From assembly GCA_947683625.1 (NCBI GenBank), contig CANTUR010000038.1, positions 1,736,001-1,800,000 of the forward strand: a DNA stretch of 64,000 bases, read 5' to 3'. This document shows, piece by piece, positions 47,878-59,591 of the stretch (its first letter is position 1; each line of letters begins with the position of its first letter). This DNA is from Mallotus nudiflorus (Eukaryota; Streptophyta; Magnoliopsida; Malpighiales; Euphorbiaceae). A program made the position numbers and the translations under genes. The notes below the pieces were generated by a model. The model was not told the DNA's origin and made no database searches. It was given only the letters and a program-made list of their open reading frames with translations.

Positions 47878-48129
47878 AGAGTCCCCCCCCGGGTGTATTC
47901 GGATATTTATGTCCATCATGCCCGGGTAGAGTAAGGTGCTAATGCTTTCATATAGGGGGTATCATATGGTGGTAAAGACCAGTGAGCTGAAGTGGCCAGC
48001 CTTAGTCACAGTGAAAGAGTATAGCTCAACACCGAGTCTCGGGATAGTCTCGTTGCTGAAATGCAATCCGTAGAGCTTGAATATCCACCAAGTGTGTAGG
48101 AGCACAATAATATATTAACCTATCTGTTC

Positions 48130-48700
48130 AGAAATGACATGACGGAACCAGTCGTCACTGAATTTTTGATGCTCGGTGCAAGGATGCGAGGCTTTATGAG
48201 CTCAGAACCTCAGTACTACAGAAGCAACCCGATGGTTCCAGCTTCAGTCACTGGACTTAAACGCGAGGCTTAGATGCTCGGTACATGGACGCAAGGCTTA
48301 CATGCTCGAAACCTCAGTACTACAGAAGTGACCTGAGGGTGCTAGCTTCAGTCACTGGACTTAGACACGAGGCTTAAATGCTTGGAACATGGATGCGAGA
48401 CTTACATGCTTGGAACCTCAGTACTACAGAAGCAACCTGAGGGTGCCAACTTCAATCATTGGACTTAAATGCGAGGCTTAGATGCTCGGTACATGGACGC
48501 GAGGCTTACATGCTCGGAACCTCAGTACTACAAAAGCGACCTGAGGGTGCCAGCTTCAGTCACTGGACTTAAATGCGAGGCTTAAATGCTCAGTACATGG
48601 ATGTGAGGTTACATGCTCAGAACCTTAGTACTACAGAAGTGACCTGAGTGTGCCAGTTTCAGCCATTGGACTTAGTTGCTCAGAGGCTTAGATGCTCGGA
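48130..48700 (-). repeat. 104-bp tandem repeats in the gypsy 3'UTR
   Basis: The word cagtactaca starts at 48211, 48315, 48419 and 48523, with a diverged unit at 48626, giving a constant 104-bp period. Units include gagggtgccagcttcagtca and gatgctcggtacatgga. Related units at 91-bp spacing are in the derivative at 19140-19400. Confidence 0.95.
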
Positions 48701-49191
48701 TACCCGAAATGGGCTAAAAGCGTAGCTTGGATGCTTTCTGAGTAGCTTGATGAAGGGGCCTAGTTGAAATGTGGGCAGGCTGACACATGGCGGTGTCGCT
48801 TCAACTCCTAAGGATTCAAAGTTTAAATCGTGTGAGTTATGCATCATTTCATGTGTCAGTAAATAAAAAATTTATGCTACCCTTGTCGTGACTCCTCGTT
48901 CAATGGACTTATTATCCCCAAAAGGCCCCTAATGGCCTAGGGAGGAATGCAGCAATAATGAGGGTAGTTAACGACGTGTTTCCAAATCATTCCATGTCTT
49001 TATAAGTACTGTTTCACTTGTCGACTGGTGTATTTTGCTTCTTTTTTATTTTTGTCTTTGTCACATTTGTATTGCCGATGCTGTTTTCCTTTCTGCCTGT
49101 CGTGATTCTTGCTTGTGGCAACCAGGTGATCTTTTATCTTTTCTTTTTATCTTTTCTTGCTTCTATTGTTGTGCATTTTCCTTCTTTATTA

Positions 49192-51011
49192 TGGCACCAA
49201 GGGAATAAGTTAGTTCTAACCTTTTTGGTTTAAATGTAGACGATGAGTTATTAGGGTGGTACCGGAGGCAGTTCTATATCCCCACCGATTTCGCCCTTCA
49301 CACCGTAGATAGGAAGTTTAGGGCTCATACCCCCTTGCTAGGGCTACATAAATTAGTGGTGTATTTTGACCAACTAGAGGGGGTTTAAAATTTCCTTTAG
49401 ATCCCTTTGTGAAGAGATTTTTGAATAGGAATAACATAGCGCCTAGTAAGCTCCATCCAAATAGCTATAGGATTATGACCGAGTTCATCCAACTGATGCA
49501 TGAAGAGGGGAAAGAACTCGATCTAGATGTTTTTCGATACCTACACAGGCTAACTGGGAAGAAGGGAGAATTGATGTTTTCCCTGTTGGTCGTGTCTAAC
49601 CACACCCTCTTCGTAAAGCTTCCGGATCTCTACAAGAAGTGTAGACACCATTTTTTTATTGTAGAGCATTAGTCGGACTTCGTGGATGTCCGATGGATGT
49701 GGTCTGACGTGCGTCATAGGGTGAATCAGCCTATGAGACTTCCTGATAATGATGCGGAGATGGTTTTGAGACTGCATCTTGACGGGCTTACCAATGCCCA
49801 ATCGGTATAGGATGTGTCCAAGAGATACCTATGGAGAGTCTGTCTGAGTTGTGTTCACTCCCCTGGTACGTTTGTGTTACTTAAAAATATATTTCTAACT
49901 TGATTTATTTTTGCAATTGTAGATGGCTAACTTCTTTAATTTTGTGGGCGGGATTTCATTAGTTGATGAGCCAGCTGCTCTGAAGGAAGTGTAAGTATCT
50001 CCTTCCCTAGAGCCTGAAGCTCTTGTGGCTCCTAAAGCGATGTCTGCCGATCCTAAGGGTAAAACGTTGGTAGAGTTAACATAACCGAAACAGGTAGGTC
50101 GGAGGAAGAAGCGGTTGATCGAGCTTGAATCGAACATGAAGGGGCTTGATGAGGACATTTATGTCCAATGCCCAAGGTTATCTAGGTGTCCAAATATGAG
50201 GGGTTGGATACTGAAGCGGATGAAGCCCCTGAGTGTCTCTAATAGCCAAGTGAGGGATCAATACACTGAATCACTAAGGCTGCTACCCAAGGATATACAG
50301 CGCTAGTCCGATGAGGGCCCGAAGGGTTTGCTCAACTCCATGATTGGCTAGTCATTAGAAGTAAGTTAGCTTTACTACTTATGTTGTTATCGTATGTGCT
50401 TCTTATTGATGCGAACTTTTTGTTATTGATAGATGACTCAGGCTTTGCTGTTGGCGAAGGATCAGTACTTCTATCTGAAGAGCCAGTACAGCCTGAAGGA
50501 GACAAAGGTAGGAACTATAGCCATCGATTTTGAGAAGAAGTTGGATGGCACGAAGGCAGCATTAGAGCTTTGCCAGACAAAGTATGTTGAGGCAAAATTC
50601 GAGGCTGAGGTGAGTTAGAAGAAAGTTTCCAAATTAGAATATAGCCAGGGCTAGCTGATAAGGAGGATCGAAGAGCAGGACCTTTAAATTGCTGAGCTCA
50701 AGAAATTCCGAGTGAGTGACAAAAAGTCATACCAAGGCATGGTAGAGGGATTTCTTAAGGCCTATAGAGCTAAGTGTAAGAGGGTCTTGCTCACTCAAGA
50801 CTCGAAATTAGGCCTGGGGGTGTTAGATCAAATAACACCGGTAGATCTTGCCAAGCTTACTGCTAAAAAGGATGCCCGTCGAAAGGCCAGTACTGCTCCT
50901 ATAAGGGAAATTATGGAGGCTGCTATTGCTACTGAGTCTATGGCCCATCCGGATGTTGTTGATGAGGTTTCCCCCTTATTTCCGGGCCTAAGGGTCCGGA
51001 TGTGCATATAG
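49192..51011 (+). pseudogene. Antisense additional ORF of the Tat element (gypsy-type transposon domain)
   Basis: On the strand opposite to pol, between integrase and 3' LTR, broken frames give IAPSKLHPNSYRIMTEFIQL (49409-49672). This is the pattern of the plant domain called putative gypsy-type transposon (Transposase_28). A later part (50433-50618 and 50712-51011) is Lys/Glu/Ala-rich, includes ALLLAKDQYFYLKSQYSLKE, and is probably a coiled coil. Such antisense extra ORFs are known in Ogre/Retand relatives; the protein function is unknown. Several stops and intervening sequence show decay or unspliced introns. A gypsy-internal position argues against an independent host gene. Confidence 0.7.
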
Positions 51012-51169
51012 TATAATAGATTTTTTTTTTGTAACCAATCTTCTTGTAAAGGCATTTTTATTAATGAAGAGATACTTTATTGAATCATATGTTGAATACA
51101 ACTTATTGATAGTATTTTTTGAGAGAATTTGAGTTCTAAAACTGTGGTAGTTCTTTGCCTCCTTTTTCT

Positions 51170-52110
51170 CTTAGCTTGTATGCTCCCTTGGTTGTGCTTG
51201 TCGAGGTTTGGTACGGACCTTCCCAGTATGGACCTAACTTACCAATTCCTGAGTTATCTTTATCGATATCTATTCTTCTGAGTACCCAGTCTCCCAACTT
51301 GAACTATCTTGGATGATGTCGTTGGTGATGGTACAGTGTTACCTTTTATTGATGTGCTTCATCTATGGCTGCTGCCTGTTCTCTCTGTTCCTTTAGTAGG
51401 TCTAGATATATCCGGGCATCAATATTATTGATGGTGTGATTGAGATTCTGGCTTACTCGGTAACTTGGTGAATCAATTTCCACTGGTATTACTACGTCCA
51501 TGCCATAGGTTAGCCTGAATGGTGTCTCTTCGGTCGATGATTTGGGCATGGTTTTGTAGGCCCAGATTATGTTTTTAAGCTCTTCAACCCAATTTCCCTT
51601 TTTCTCATCAAGTCTTTTCTTTAATCCTTGTATGAGAATTATGTTAGTGACTTTTATTTGTCCATTTGTCTGTGGGTAGGCTACCGAGGTGAAGCGAAGC
51701 TTTATTCCAAGGTCTGAGCAAAAGTCTCTGAACTTTTTATTATCAAATTATTTACCGTTATTCGTAATTAAAGTGTGGGGGATGCCGAACCTGCAAATGA
51801 TCTCCTTCCAGAAGAAGTGTTGTATCCAAGCTTCTGTGATTGTTGGGACTGCCTCTACTTCTACCCACTTAGTGAAATGGTCAATAGCCATAATTAAGAA
51901 CTTTTTCTACAAAGTGGAGGGCAGGAAGGGACCTAGGATGTCCATGCCGCATATGGCAAATGGCCAAGGGCTGCCGATAGGATGCAAGGGGCAAGAAGGC
52001 TTGTGGTTGAGTCGAGCATAGTGCTGGCACTAATGACATGCCCACGTTAGCTATTGGGCATCGTTAGACATGGTAGGCCAATAATATCCTTGGAGTAGTG
52101 CTTTTCAAGT
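51170..52110 (-). pseudogene. gypsy integrase
   Basis: The minus strand shows the integrase core (CGMDILGPF near 51950, MAIDHFTKWVEVEAV near 51880, SVAYPQTNGQ near 51670) and C-terminal part (TPFRLTYGMDVVIPVE, 51510-51460). Frames are interrupted several times. Confidence 0.8.
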
Positions 52111-52429
52111 TAGAGCATAATGGGATTCGTGTGCTCCATAAATTCCTTCGTGGATCTCTCGAAGTATGTAATTTCCTTCCTCTGGTGAGACGCACTTGGA
52201 CCATGGGTGTGAAAGGGATTTTCGTTAGAGCTCCCCCTGATGGATGGGATAGTGGGTTGCCTTGGTTTTTAGCTTTTGAGCCTACAACTTATCTTCAGGG
52301 AGGATTCCGTGTTCCAGGTATTGGATTATCGATCGCATCCATTCCGAGACTACCCATGTCTCCAAAACTTTGGGGTCTTTAGTGCTAGGATTGGTTAATG
52401 ACTCAGTGAAATTCATATCCCGAAATGCT

Positions 52430-52870
52430 TGACTGTCTTCAGCTACTGACTTGGCTAGGAAGTCGGCCTCGGTGTTTTTTTCCCTAGGTATCTAGAAGAT
52501 TTCCCATCGGCCCCCATCTCGTTCGATGTATTGTAAGAGTTTCTTGGCTTTATCCACATACTTGGCAATATAGGTGTCTTTGACTTGGAATGTTCTGCTG
52601 ACTTGGTTGACTACCAGCTGGGAGTCTGAGTGTATGATGAGGTGTTCATCCCTGACTTTGGTGGCCAACTTTAGGCTTGTGATGAGTGCTTCATACTCGG
52701 TAGCATTGTTGGTTGCGTTGTACTCGATTCGGACTACATATTGGATGTAAACCTTATGTGGTCCCTTGAGGATTATTCCAGTGCCGAAGCCTTAAGCTGA
52801 GGATGCTCCATCAACATAGAGTTTCCACTTTGGTGCTTTGGTCAAGGTAATGTCTTCCAGAGCCATTTCT
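52430..52870 (-). pseudogene. Second (archaeal-type) RNase H of the gypsy element
   Basis: Minus-strand words YNATNNATEYEALITSLKLA and HSDSQLVVNQV are the RVT_3-type RNase H pattern with its acidic residues, located between the pol RNase H and integrase. An extra RNase H at this place is characteristic of Tat/Ogre elements. Confidence 0.8.
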
Positions 52871-54110
52871 TGCACAAAATCTGCTCATGTCTGGGCTTTC
52901 ATCTGTTGGCGGGGTTCATAGTCAATGTCGAATTCACCAAATAATACTGACCACTGTACTAGCATGCCCGAGGTCTCCGGTCTTTGTAAGATTTTTCACA
53001 ACGGGAAACGAGATCGGACGACGATATAGTGAGCTTGGAAGTAATGTCGGAGCTTTCGAGAGGCATGGACCACAGCCATGGCTAGCTTATCCAATATGGG
53101 ATACCGAATTTCAGATCCTCGGAGCATTTTACTGATGTAATAAACTGGGCTTTGCTAGCTTCCTTCTTCTCTTACTAGTACTGAGGCAATGCACTCTCGG
53201 CCTATAGAAAGGTATAAGTACAATGTCTCATCTAGGACGGGCCAACTGAGTAGGGATGGTGAGGATAACAATTTTTTAATGTCTTTGAATGCCACCTGGT
53301 AGTCAACGGACCACTCAAACTTCTCAAAATTTTTAAGAGCTCGAAATAATAGTAGACATCGTCTGGCCGAGCATGAAATAAAATGCCCTAATGCGGTGAT
53401 TCTGCCATTTAACTTTTGTACCTCATGGATGTTTTTTAGTGCTTCCATGTTGAGTATGGCTTCCATCTTTTTTGGATTGGCTTTAATGCCCCGGTGAGAT
53501 ATCATGAATCCCAAGAATTTGCCTGCTCGGACTTTGAAGATGCATTTTTCTGGATTCAACTTGATCCTGGATTTTCTTAATAGCCGGAGAACCTGGTCTA
53601 TATCCATTGGGTGTTGTTACGGATTCTTGCTTTTGATTATAATGTCATCTACATATACCTCTATGCCTAATATGGTCTTGAAGGACTTGGTTCATCATTC
53701 TTTGATATGTGGCTCCAACATTCTTCAGTCCGAAGGGCATCACCTTGTAGCAATATAAGCCTTCATGGGTGATGAAGGGTATCTTCTCCTGATGTTCTTC
53801 CTTCATCGGGATCTGATGATAACCTTGTGTCGTATCGACAAAACTGTATAATCCGTGACCAGCGGTGGAGTCAACGAGTTGGTCGATCGTGGGCAACTGG
53901 TAGCTGTCTTTGGCGCATGCTCGGTTGAGGTCAATGTAGTCCACACACATTCTATATTTCCCTTTTGCTTTTTTGACAAGTACCATGTTGGCTACCCATT
54001 CCGAGTGAGTAACTTTTTTGATGAACCTGGCTGCTAACAGCTTTGTTGTTTCTTCAGTAATTATTCTTTGCCTTTCGTAGGCAAAGGTTATTTTTTTTTT
54101 GTTACTGGCT
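52871..54110 (-). pseudogene. gypsy reverse transcriptase and RNase H
   Basis: RT from about 54050: RMCVDYIDLNRAC, YSFVDTTQGYHQIPM and MPFGLKNVGATYQR (53986-53645), the YVDD box near 53650, then KFLGFMISHRGI and the RNase H start LYLYLSIGRECIASVLV (53607-53155). Frames are broken between the parts. Confidence 0.85.
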
Positions 54111-54275
54111 TGGCTCCTGGTTTGATGTTTAGGCAGTGACAGGTAACTTGCGGGTCCACGCCGATGATTTTGGATGCTTATGAAGCAAAATCCTCCAAGT
54201 GTCTGGTAAGGACTGCCTTTATTTCTTCTCTGATATTTTGGTTGAGTTCATTGCCAATTTTCACGGTCTTCCCTT

Positions 54276-55760
54276 TCATGATTTATAAGGTCTCTCTGTG
54301 TCTTCTACTGGTTGTGGATCGGTGCCTTGCTTTTTAGCTTCCCATGCTTCTAAAGGAAAAGCCTCCGCTTGAAGCTTCATGGCCATCTGGTAACACTGTC
54401 TGGCCATATGTCGATCTCCCCGAATGGTAAGGGTTCCATTCTTTACTAGAACTTTCATAGTTAAGCGTTGGATACTAGTGACTGCATCTACTTCATAGAG
54501 TGTCAACCGTCCTATAATCCCATTATACGCCAGTGGTATATCCACCATGTTGAATACTGCTCGGATGACTATTGTTTCTTCATCGTCTTGATTCCTGAAT
54601 TCTAGGCTCAGTTCGATAATTCCCATTGGCTATACAGTTCCTCCACAGAAACTCATGATGGGGTTCTGGATGGCCTTTAGGTTAGTGACGGAGCCGCCCA
54701 TTGCCTTATACGCATTCCAATATAATACGTTGATAGCACTTTCGTTGTCCACCAATAGTCTTTTTACTAGATACTTATTTATGCACGCAGTTATTACCAG
54801 GGCATCACAATGGGGGTGGTGAACATACGAATCATCTTTCGAATTGAACACAATATCGCTTCTCTTGGGTACTGGTTTTTCTCCTCTACTCTGCTTTAAT
54901 CTTTTCTCAGTGTTTTCTCCCTCGATGATCATATTGATTGTGCCAATTGGCTCCTTCCAGGTTTTCTTTGCTTCCGGCTTGTCATGCTCCTGGTTTTCAA
55001 AAATTCCATTTCTTCTTGGTGCATCTGTGAAATTATTGAATTTTCGCCTCTGCACCAGTCTTTCTATGGCATTCTTCAGCTCTCTGCAGCCCTCTATGTC
55101 ATGCCCATATTCCTAGTGATATTGGCAGTATTGTCCCCTATCTTGAGTAGATCTTCGGCTTGGGCTTATTCTCTTAGCCGGGGTGATTCTAACTCCATTT
55201 TGCCTAACCCACATGAGGATTTTGGATCAAGAGGTGTTCAGGGGTGTGTATCTATCTGCTTCCCTGTCAAATCTTTCTGTTGGATTTCTGAAATTTATTT
55301 TTGGGAAGCTTGCTCGTTTGTGTTTGGGTCATTCATCCTTGATTGATGTTTAGCTGTTGTTGCATTAAAGCTATCTGTGCCTGGATATTTTTTATCATGA
55401 CTTTCGTGCTAGTTTGGTCGAGGCTGAGTGTTTAGTTTACAGTGTTTAAATTTGGTATGGTTATTGCTGATGTCTTTGTTAAACTCGGAAAGGGTATGAA
55501 AGGTATTGAACAATGGTGTTGTAGCAGAGTGTAATATGGGAGGTCTATACCCAAGGATGGGTATCTTGGGGTGTTGTCGGGGAGCGGAGGTATATGTCCG
55601 GATGAAGCTCCGGTATGCTGAAAAGTGGCTGAAAGCACTATTGCTTGGAAAGGGTTTGAGAGGTCGGTCGAAGGGATAGGTGCAGAAGGGTTGGTGCCGG
55701 CTTCAGGAGTCAAGGTTGGTGATGGGCTGGAAGTCATAGCGAGGATGTCTTTTAGCTTAG
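54276..55760 (-). pseudogene. gypsy gag and aspartic protease
   Basis: The gag N-terminus lies near 55740-55430 and its C-terminal part at 55140-55060 (QYCQYH, YGHDIEGCRELKNAIERLV). Protease follows: DALVITACINKYLVKRLLVD with the active site DNES where D-N-G-S is usual, then the conserved YNGIIGRLTLYE (about 54540-54500). The Gly-to-Glu change suggests an inactive protease. Confidence 0.8.
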
Positions 55761-55789
55761 TAGGTAAATGAATGGCTTTTCCTAAGGAG

Positions 55790-55807
55790 TCCCCACAGAC
55801 GGCTCCA
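55790..55807 (-). promoter_or_regulatory. Putative primer binding site of the gypsy element
   Basis: Minus-strand TGGAGCCGTCTGTGGGGA starts 2 nt inside the 5' LTR. It resembles the TGGCGCCGTC-type primer sites of Tat/Athila relatives with a base change. Which tRNA pairs is not certain. Confidence 0.6.
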
Positions 55808-55809
55808 CT

Positions 55810-56202
55810 TGATAATTGGTTTCTGGAACTCTTGGGCCTGGTATCCTGCAATCCACGAACAGAAGGTAAAGTGAGAGGTGGGGAGAGTTCCCACGAACAC
55901 TTCGATGCCTAAGTTAGAGAACAGAAGAAGAAGGAATACATGATAGCTAGAATATATGAGAATGAGATACCCCTTTGTAAGTGATATAAGGTTCTATATA
56001 TATAACAATACTTAAATCTAGGAGAAGTCAGATTCCTTATGAAATAGTGAATCATAATTCTGATAAGTATTCATTATTTGCTTAAAATTCCTTTTTGGGG
56101 TAATCTTTATTCCGGACGGAATCCGTTTTCTTCCTAATCCAGCTGTCCTTCTTTAGGAGATAAGAAGTCTTTAACTACGCAGAAACATATTAGACGGTAT
56201 CA
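55810..56202 (-). repeat. 5' LTR of the gypsy element
   Basis: 393 bp, TGATAATTGG to GTATCA on the plus strand. Differences from the 3' LTR are moderate, so the insertion is not very recent. Confidence 0.85.
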
Positions 56203-56230
56203 ATACTAATTTCAAGTTTAATAACTAACA

Positions 56231-56540
56231 GTTCTATCCCTGAAAATCAATCTCTTGACATGCGGCTCCCGAGATTGTGTCATCTGTGTGGGTTGTGCAC
56301 TAATATCACCAGGAATTGTCCTACATCCACTATGGAAGAGGAAATTACAAAGCGAGTTTACAGCCACAATGTTTATGGCTCATGGATTCATGCAGAGCCT
56401 CCACGAAAGGCTCTTCCCCATCAACTGCTGTCCATGGAGTTGGGTTCATCCACAGATGTGCTGTCCATCTTTATGGAGAAGCTCTCTCACAACTCAAGTA
56501 CTCTTCCAGTAGCACGTACTTCCAAATAGCCTACTAGCGC
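56231..56540 (+). pseudogene. CCHC-type remnant of a LINE ORF1
   Basis: A short frame (56260-56529) has LPRLCHLCGLCTNITRNCP followed by YGSWIHAEPPRK. This is the zinc-knuckle plus YGxWxRA pattern of plant LINE ORF1 proteins; the His ligand is replaced. It borders the nested copia element, so the copia probably inserted into older LINE debris. Confidence 0.5.
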
Positions 56541-58500
56541 GAGTCTAGGCAGCAGCCTGTTGTTAAAGCGTGGTGAATAAGGCAAAGTAATTGATGACTT
56601 GCCAGCCTCTCTCAATTGGCGATTGCAGGGAGGCAATGATGGCAAAGGTGATTCGACATTAGGATTTGCTCTGACCAAAGCTGATGGGCTTCATCCTAAA
56701 AGGGGGCAAAAAAAAAAAAGAGATTTTTACATAGATACTTTTTTTTTTTTTAATTTTATTAATCAAAATATTTTAAATTTTTATTCTTTACTTATTTTAC
56801 TTATTTTATTTATAAATATAAACCCTTCCTCCTTTTATTTTATTTTTTTCTTTTTTTTTTATTTTTAGTCTTTTTATTTTTCTTTCTTTATTCATTAGTA
56901 TCCTTTTTTAATTTTAATTTTTCCTTTTTTCTTATTTTTTTCTTTTTTTATATTTATTCTTTCTTCCTTCCTTTTTTTATTTTTATTTTTTCCTTTTCCT
57001 TATTATTTTTTTATTCTTCCCTCCTTTTTTTTATTCTCTTAATTATTTTTAATTATTTTTATTTTTATCTTATTTCAAAATTTTTATTTTCTCATTTTTT
57101 CCTTTTTTTTTTATTTTTTTTATGTTAGTGGAGCATTAGCCAATATATATTTTTAGAATTTTATTTCTTAATGTTTTTAATAATTTATGTTGAAATACAA
57201 TCTCTTTTTATTTTTATTTATTTGTTCCTCTTTTTTATTTTTTAATAAATTTAATATTATTTTTTAAATATTATTTTTTAATTTCAATAAACCAAAATAA
57301 ATATAAAATTATATAATCCTATAAATAAAATAGTTAAAAATTTAGTAGTATTATTAAATTAATTTTTTTTATTGAATTTTGTTAAAAGATTCTAGCATGC
57401 ATTACTTTATGAAATACTTTTTTTTATTTTTTATATGTTTTGTTTATTTTTAATTTTTTTATTGAATAGAGTATTGAAAATGTTGATTCTATTATGTTTC
57501 TAATCATTTTGGTGGTCTTAGTGGAAATAATATGAAGGGTGTTGATGTAGTTTATATTGTTATTAGTTTTTTTGTAGTTTATTTTTTTTATTACTTTTCG
57601 GTTCTGATTTAATTTATATTCACAAGATGCTGAAGATGATTTTGTCAGTCCTCCTTCACAGAAAAGGGAGCACAGACCTACCTATGTCTTCAAGTTTATT
57701 TTTGTTATTGTATAAAAAATTGAAAATAAACTAAAAGTATACAAAAAAAAATATACTATAACTTAAAACTAATCATTTTCTTTGGAGTTAAACGAGTTGA
57801 AATTATTGTAATAAAAAAATTTTAGAGAAATAAATATGTTTTTAAGTTTTTGGTGCTGTTGAGTCGTAATAGTATGTTGTCATTTAATGTCGTGTTCATA
57901 ATTTGATATCATTTTGATTTTTTTTTATACTTTTTTTTAAATTTTGTATTGTTTTTTTTTCTGATACTTTTTTTAATTAATGACAATATAATTGTATAAT
58001 AGAGTTTCTTTTTGAATTTTTATTATATTTACGCAATCTTTATTTTATGTTCAAATATTCCATAGTTGAAGGAGAATTATTATTTTTATTTTATTTGAAT
58101 ATTTTTTTGGTTTATTTTTTTGTTTCTAATTCATTTTCTTTTATCATTTTGGTTTATTTTTAGTTTTGGATTCCTTTTAGTTTATTTTTGTTTTTTGATT
58201 CATTTTTTAAAATTAATTAATTAATTAAAATAATCTGACTAATATTTTCATTTGTAAAAATTGTATGAATTCAAATTTATTTAAGAATACCTTTTCATTT
58301 ATTTTACGTTTCTGATATAATAATTTAGAATATTTTTTATTTATTTTATATTTTTGATATAATAATTTTATATATTTTTTTCTTAATTTATTATGCTTCG
58401 AATATATTTGTAATAAAAATAATAAAACAAATTTCCTAGCCGATGGATACCATAAAAGCCCAACCTGCATATTCAATATATATATATATATAAGCAAGTC
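56541..58500. other. T-rich and AT-rich intergenic DNA
   Basis: 56740-57140 is almost pure T with short C interruptions; the rest is AT-rich. Small frames such as 58225-58527 reflect composition and short internal duplications. No gene is recognised. Confidence 0.6.
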
Positions 58501-58680
58501 ATCATGTTTTGCTTCCCGGAAAATCATTTTCTACCTTGTCAATCAAGCATTGTATACTAATTTAAGTATGGTACTTATTGTAATACTATAACTAATTCAA
58601 CAAAGACAAAATAGAATCCAAATAAACATTACAGAGCAGGTACACACCAGCACGTAGTGGTAATGATTCTTATTCCTCAG

Positions 58681-58716
58681 TATATATATGTGTGTGTGTG
58701 TGAGAGAGAGAGAGAG
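58681..58716. repeat. Compound TA/TG/GA microsatellite
   Basis: tatatatatg, then tgtgtgtg, then gagagaga, in direct succession. Confidence 0.9.
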
Positions 58717-58869
58717 ACCCAATAACCATGTAATATATATATTAACCATATAATTGACAATATACTCATAGGTCGATTATTCGACATAATTGATCCATGC
58801 ATTGACAAGAAAGATCAAACAGGTTAGCATGTCTCATGTCATGATTTCTATACGTTAAGTTTAAGGACA

Positions 58870-59220
58870 CTAAAGCTTGCCCTTGGAGTTCTTCATGTCC
58901 CTGTAACAAGGGCACTTGCACTTGTCACAGCAAATTCCACAGTAATTCAAGCACCAATCCTTCACTTCCACTTTTGAACATCTCACTCCGCACTTCGAGT
59001 CACAGAGCGCTGCATCCCCCCCAAAAAAGCAAAAATATAAGCAATCAGATCAAACTTCCCCATTCTCTGTCACTGATCAAAACCCATCAAAAGAAAGGGA
59101 GAAAGAGAATGTATTTTTAGGTAACAATCATGTACCTGAACCTGCAACTGTAACCTCAAACAAAGAGGAGGTAAGAACAAGGGAGACCAGTAAAAATGCT
59201 ACAAAAATTGCCTTCATCAT
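58870..59220 (-). CDS. GASA/snakin-type cysteine-rich peptide, shortened form
   Basis: Two exons: 59220-59136 and 59009-58870, joined in phase 1 with a GT donor (59135) and AG acceptor (59011-59010); 74 residues. Start: ATG at 59220 (a second ATG follows at once). Residues 1 to about 27 are a signal peptide (FVAFLLVSLVLTSSLF) ending near VAGS. The mature part shows the GASA pattern CDSKCGVRCSKVEV, then CLNYCGICCDKCKC and PCYRDMKNSKGK. The family has 12 conserved cysteines and about 60 residues. Here the stretch between CKC and PCY (normally about 12 residues including one Cys) is missing in frame, and the protein ends before the usual KCP, so 10 cysteines remain. GASA peptides are secreted, often gibberellin-responsive, some antimicrobial. 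It could be expressed and divergent, or a recently damaged paralogue. Confidence 0.8.
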
Positions 59221-59350
59221 TTTTTTCCTCTAAGCTTTCCTTAGCGTATAATATAGCACTCTACTAAAGCAGAATTGATTGAATGTAGCAGCTTCTTGAA
59301 AGAATTGCTAAGTGAATATATGGTAGAGATAAAACTAAGGGAGAAGGAGG

Positions 59351-59362
59351 GGTTATATATGG
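59351..59362 (-). promoter_or_regulatory. TATA box of the GASA-like gene
   Basis: Minus-strand CCATATATAACC, about 130 bp before the ATG at 59220, giving a leader of roughly 100 nt. Confidence 0.55.
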
Positions 59363-59591
59363 TACTGAAATAGGGTAGTTGAAAAGATAGGAATTTGCAC
59401 CAAAATCAACCAAACAGTAACATGTTTAGTGGCAAAAATTAATTAAAATACCTACAGTATGGTGTTTGTTCCATACTCCTTCCTCTAAATAAGCATTTCT
59501 TCCCATTCCTTCCTCCAAGCAGATCGCCAAAATCATCACAATACGAAACAAGACGCGTTTTTTACGAGTTCTCCTTGCCATCCTCACACCA

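Larger units (their letters stand above)
47483..56202 (-). mobile_element. Tat-type Ty3/gypsy retrotransposon (8720 bp)
   Basis: Perfect ATACT target duplications (47478-47482 and 56203-56207) and TGATAATTGG…GTATCA ends. Minus-strand order: 5' LTR, primer site, gag, protease, RT, RNase H, a second RNase H, integrase; then an ORF on the opposite strand, tandem repeats, polypurine tract and 3' LTR. The second RNase H, the antisense ORF and the 3'UTR tandem repeats together are the signature of the Tat/Ogre/Retand lineage. All reading frames carry stops, so it is probably inactive. Confidence 0.9.
27959..56230 (-). mobile_element. Ty1/copia retrotransposon carrying six nested insertions
   Basis: LTRs at 27959-28249 (3') and 47227-47482 plus 56208-56230 (5', split). 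On the minus strand the order is 5' LTR, tRNA-Met-like primer site, gag with CCHC knuckle, protease, integrase, RT, RNase H, polypurine tract, 3' LTR. Removing the insertions and their target duplications leaves about 4.6 kb, a normal copia length. Insertions: LTR copy A in RNase H, copy B (containing C, containing D) in integrase, and a gypsy element in the 5' LTR. The outer flanks (ATTTT and GTTCT) do not form a clean target duplication. Confidence 0.85.
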
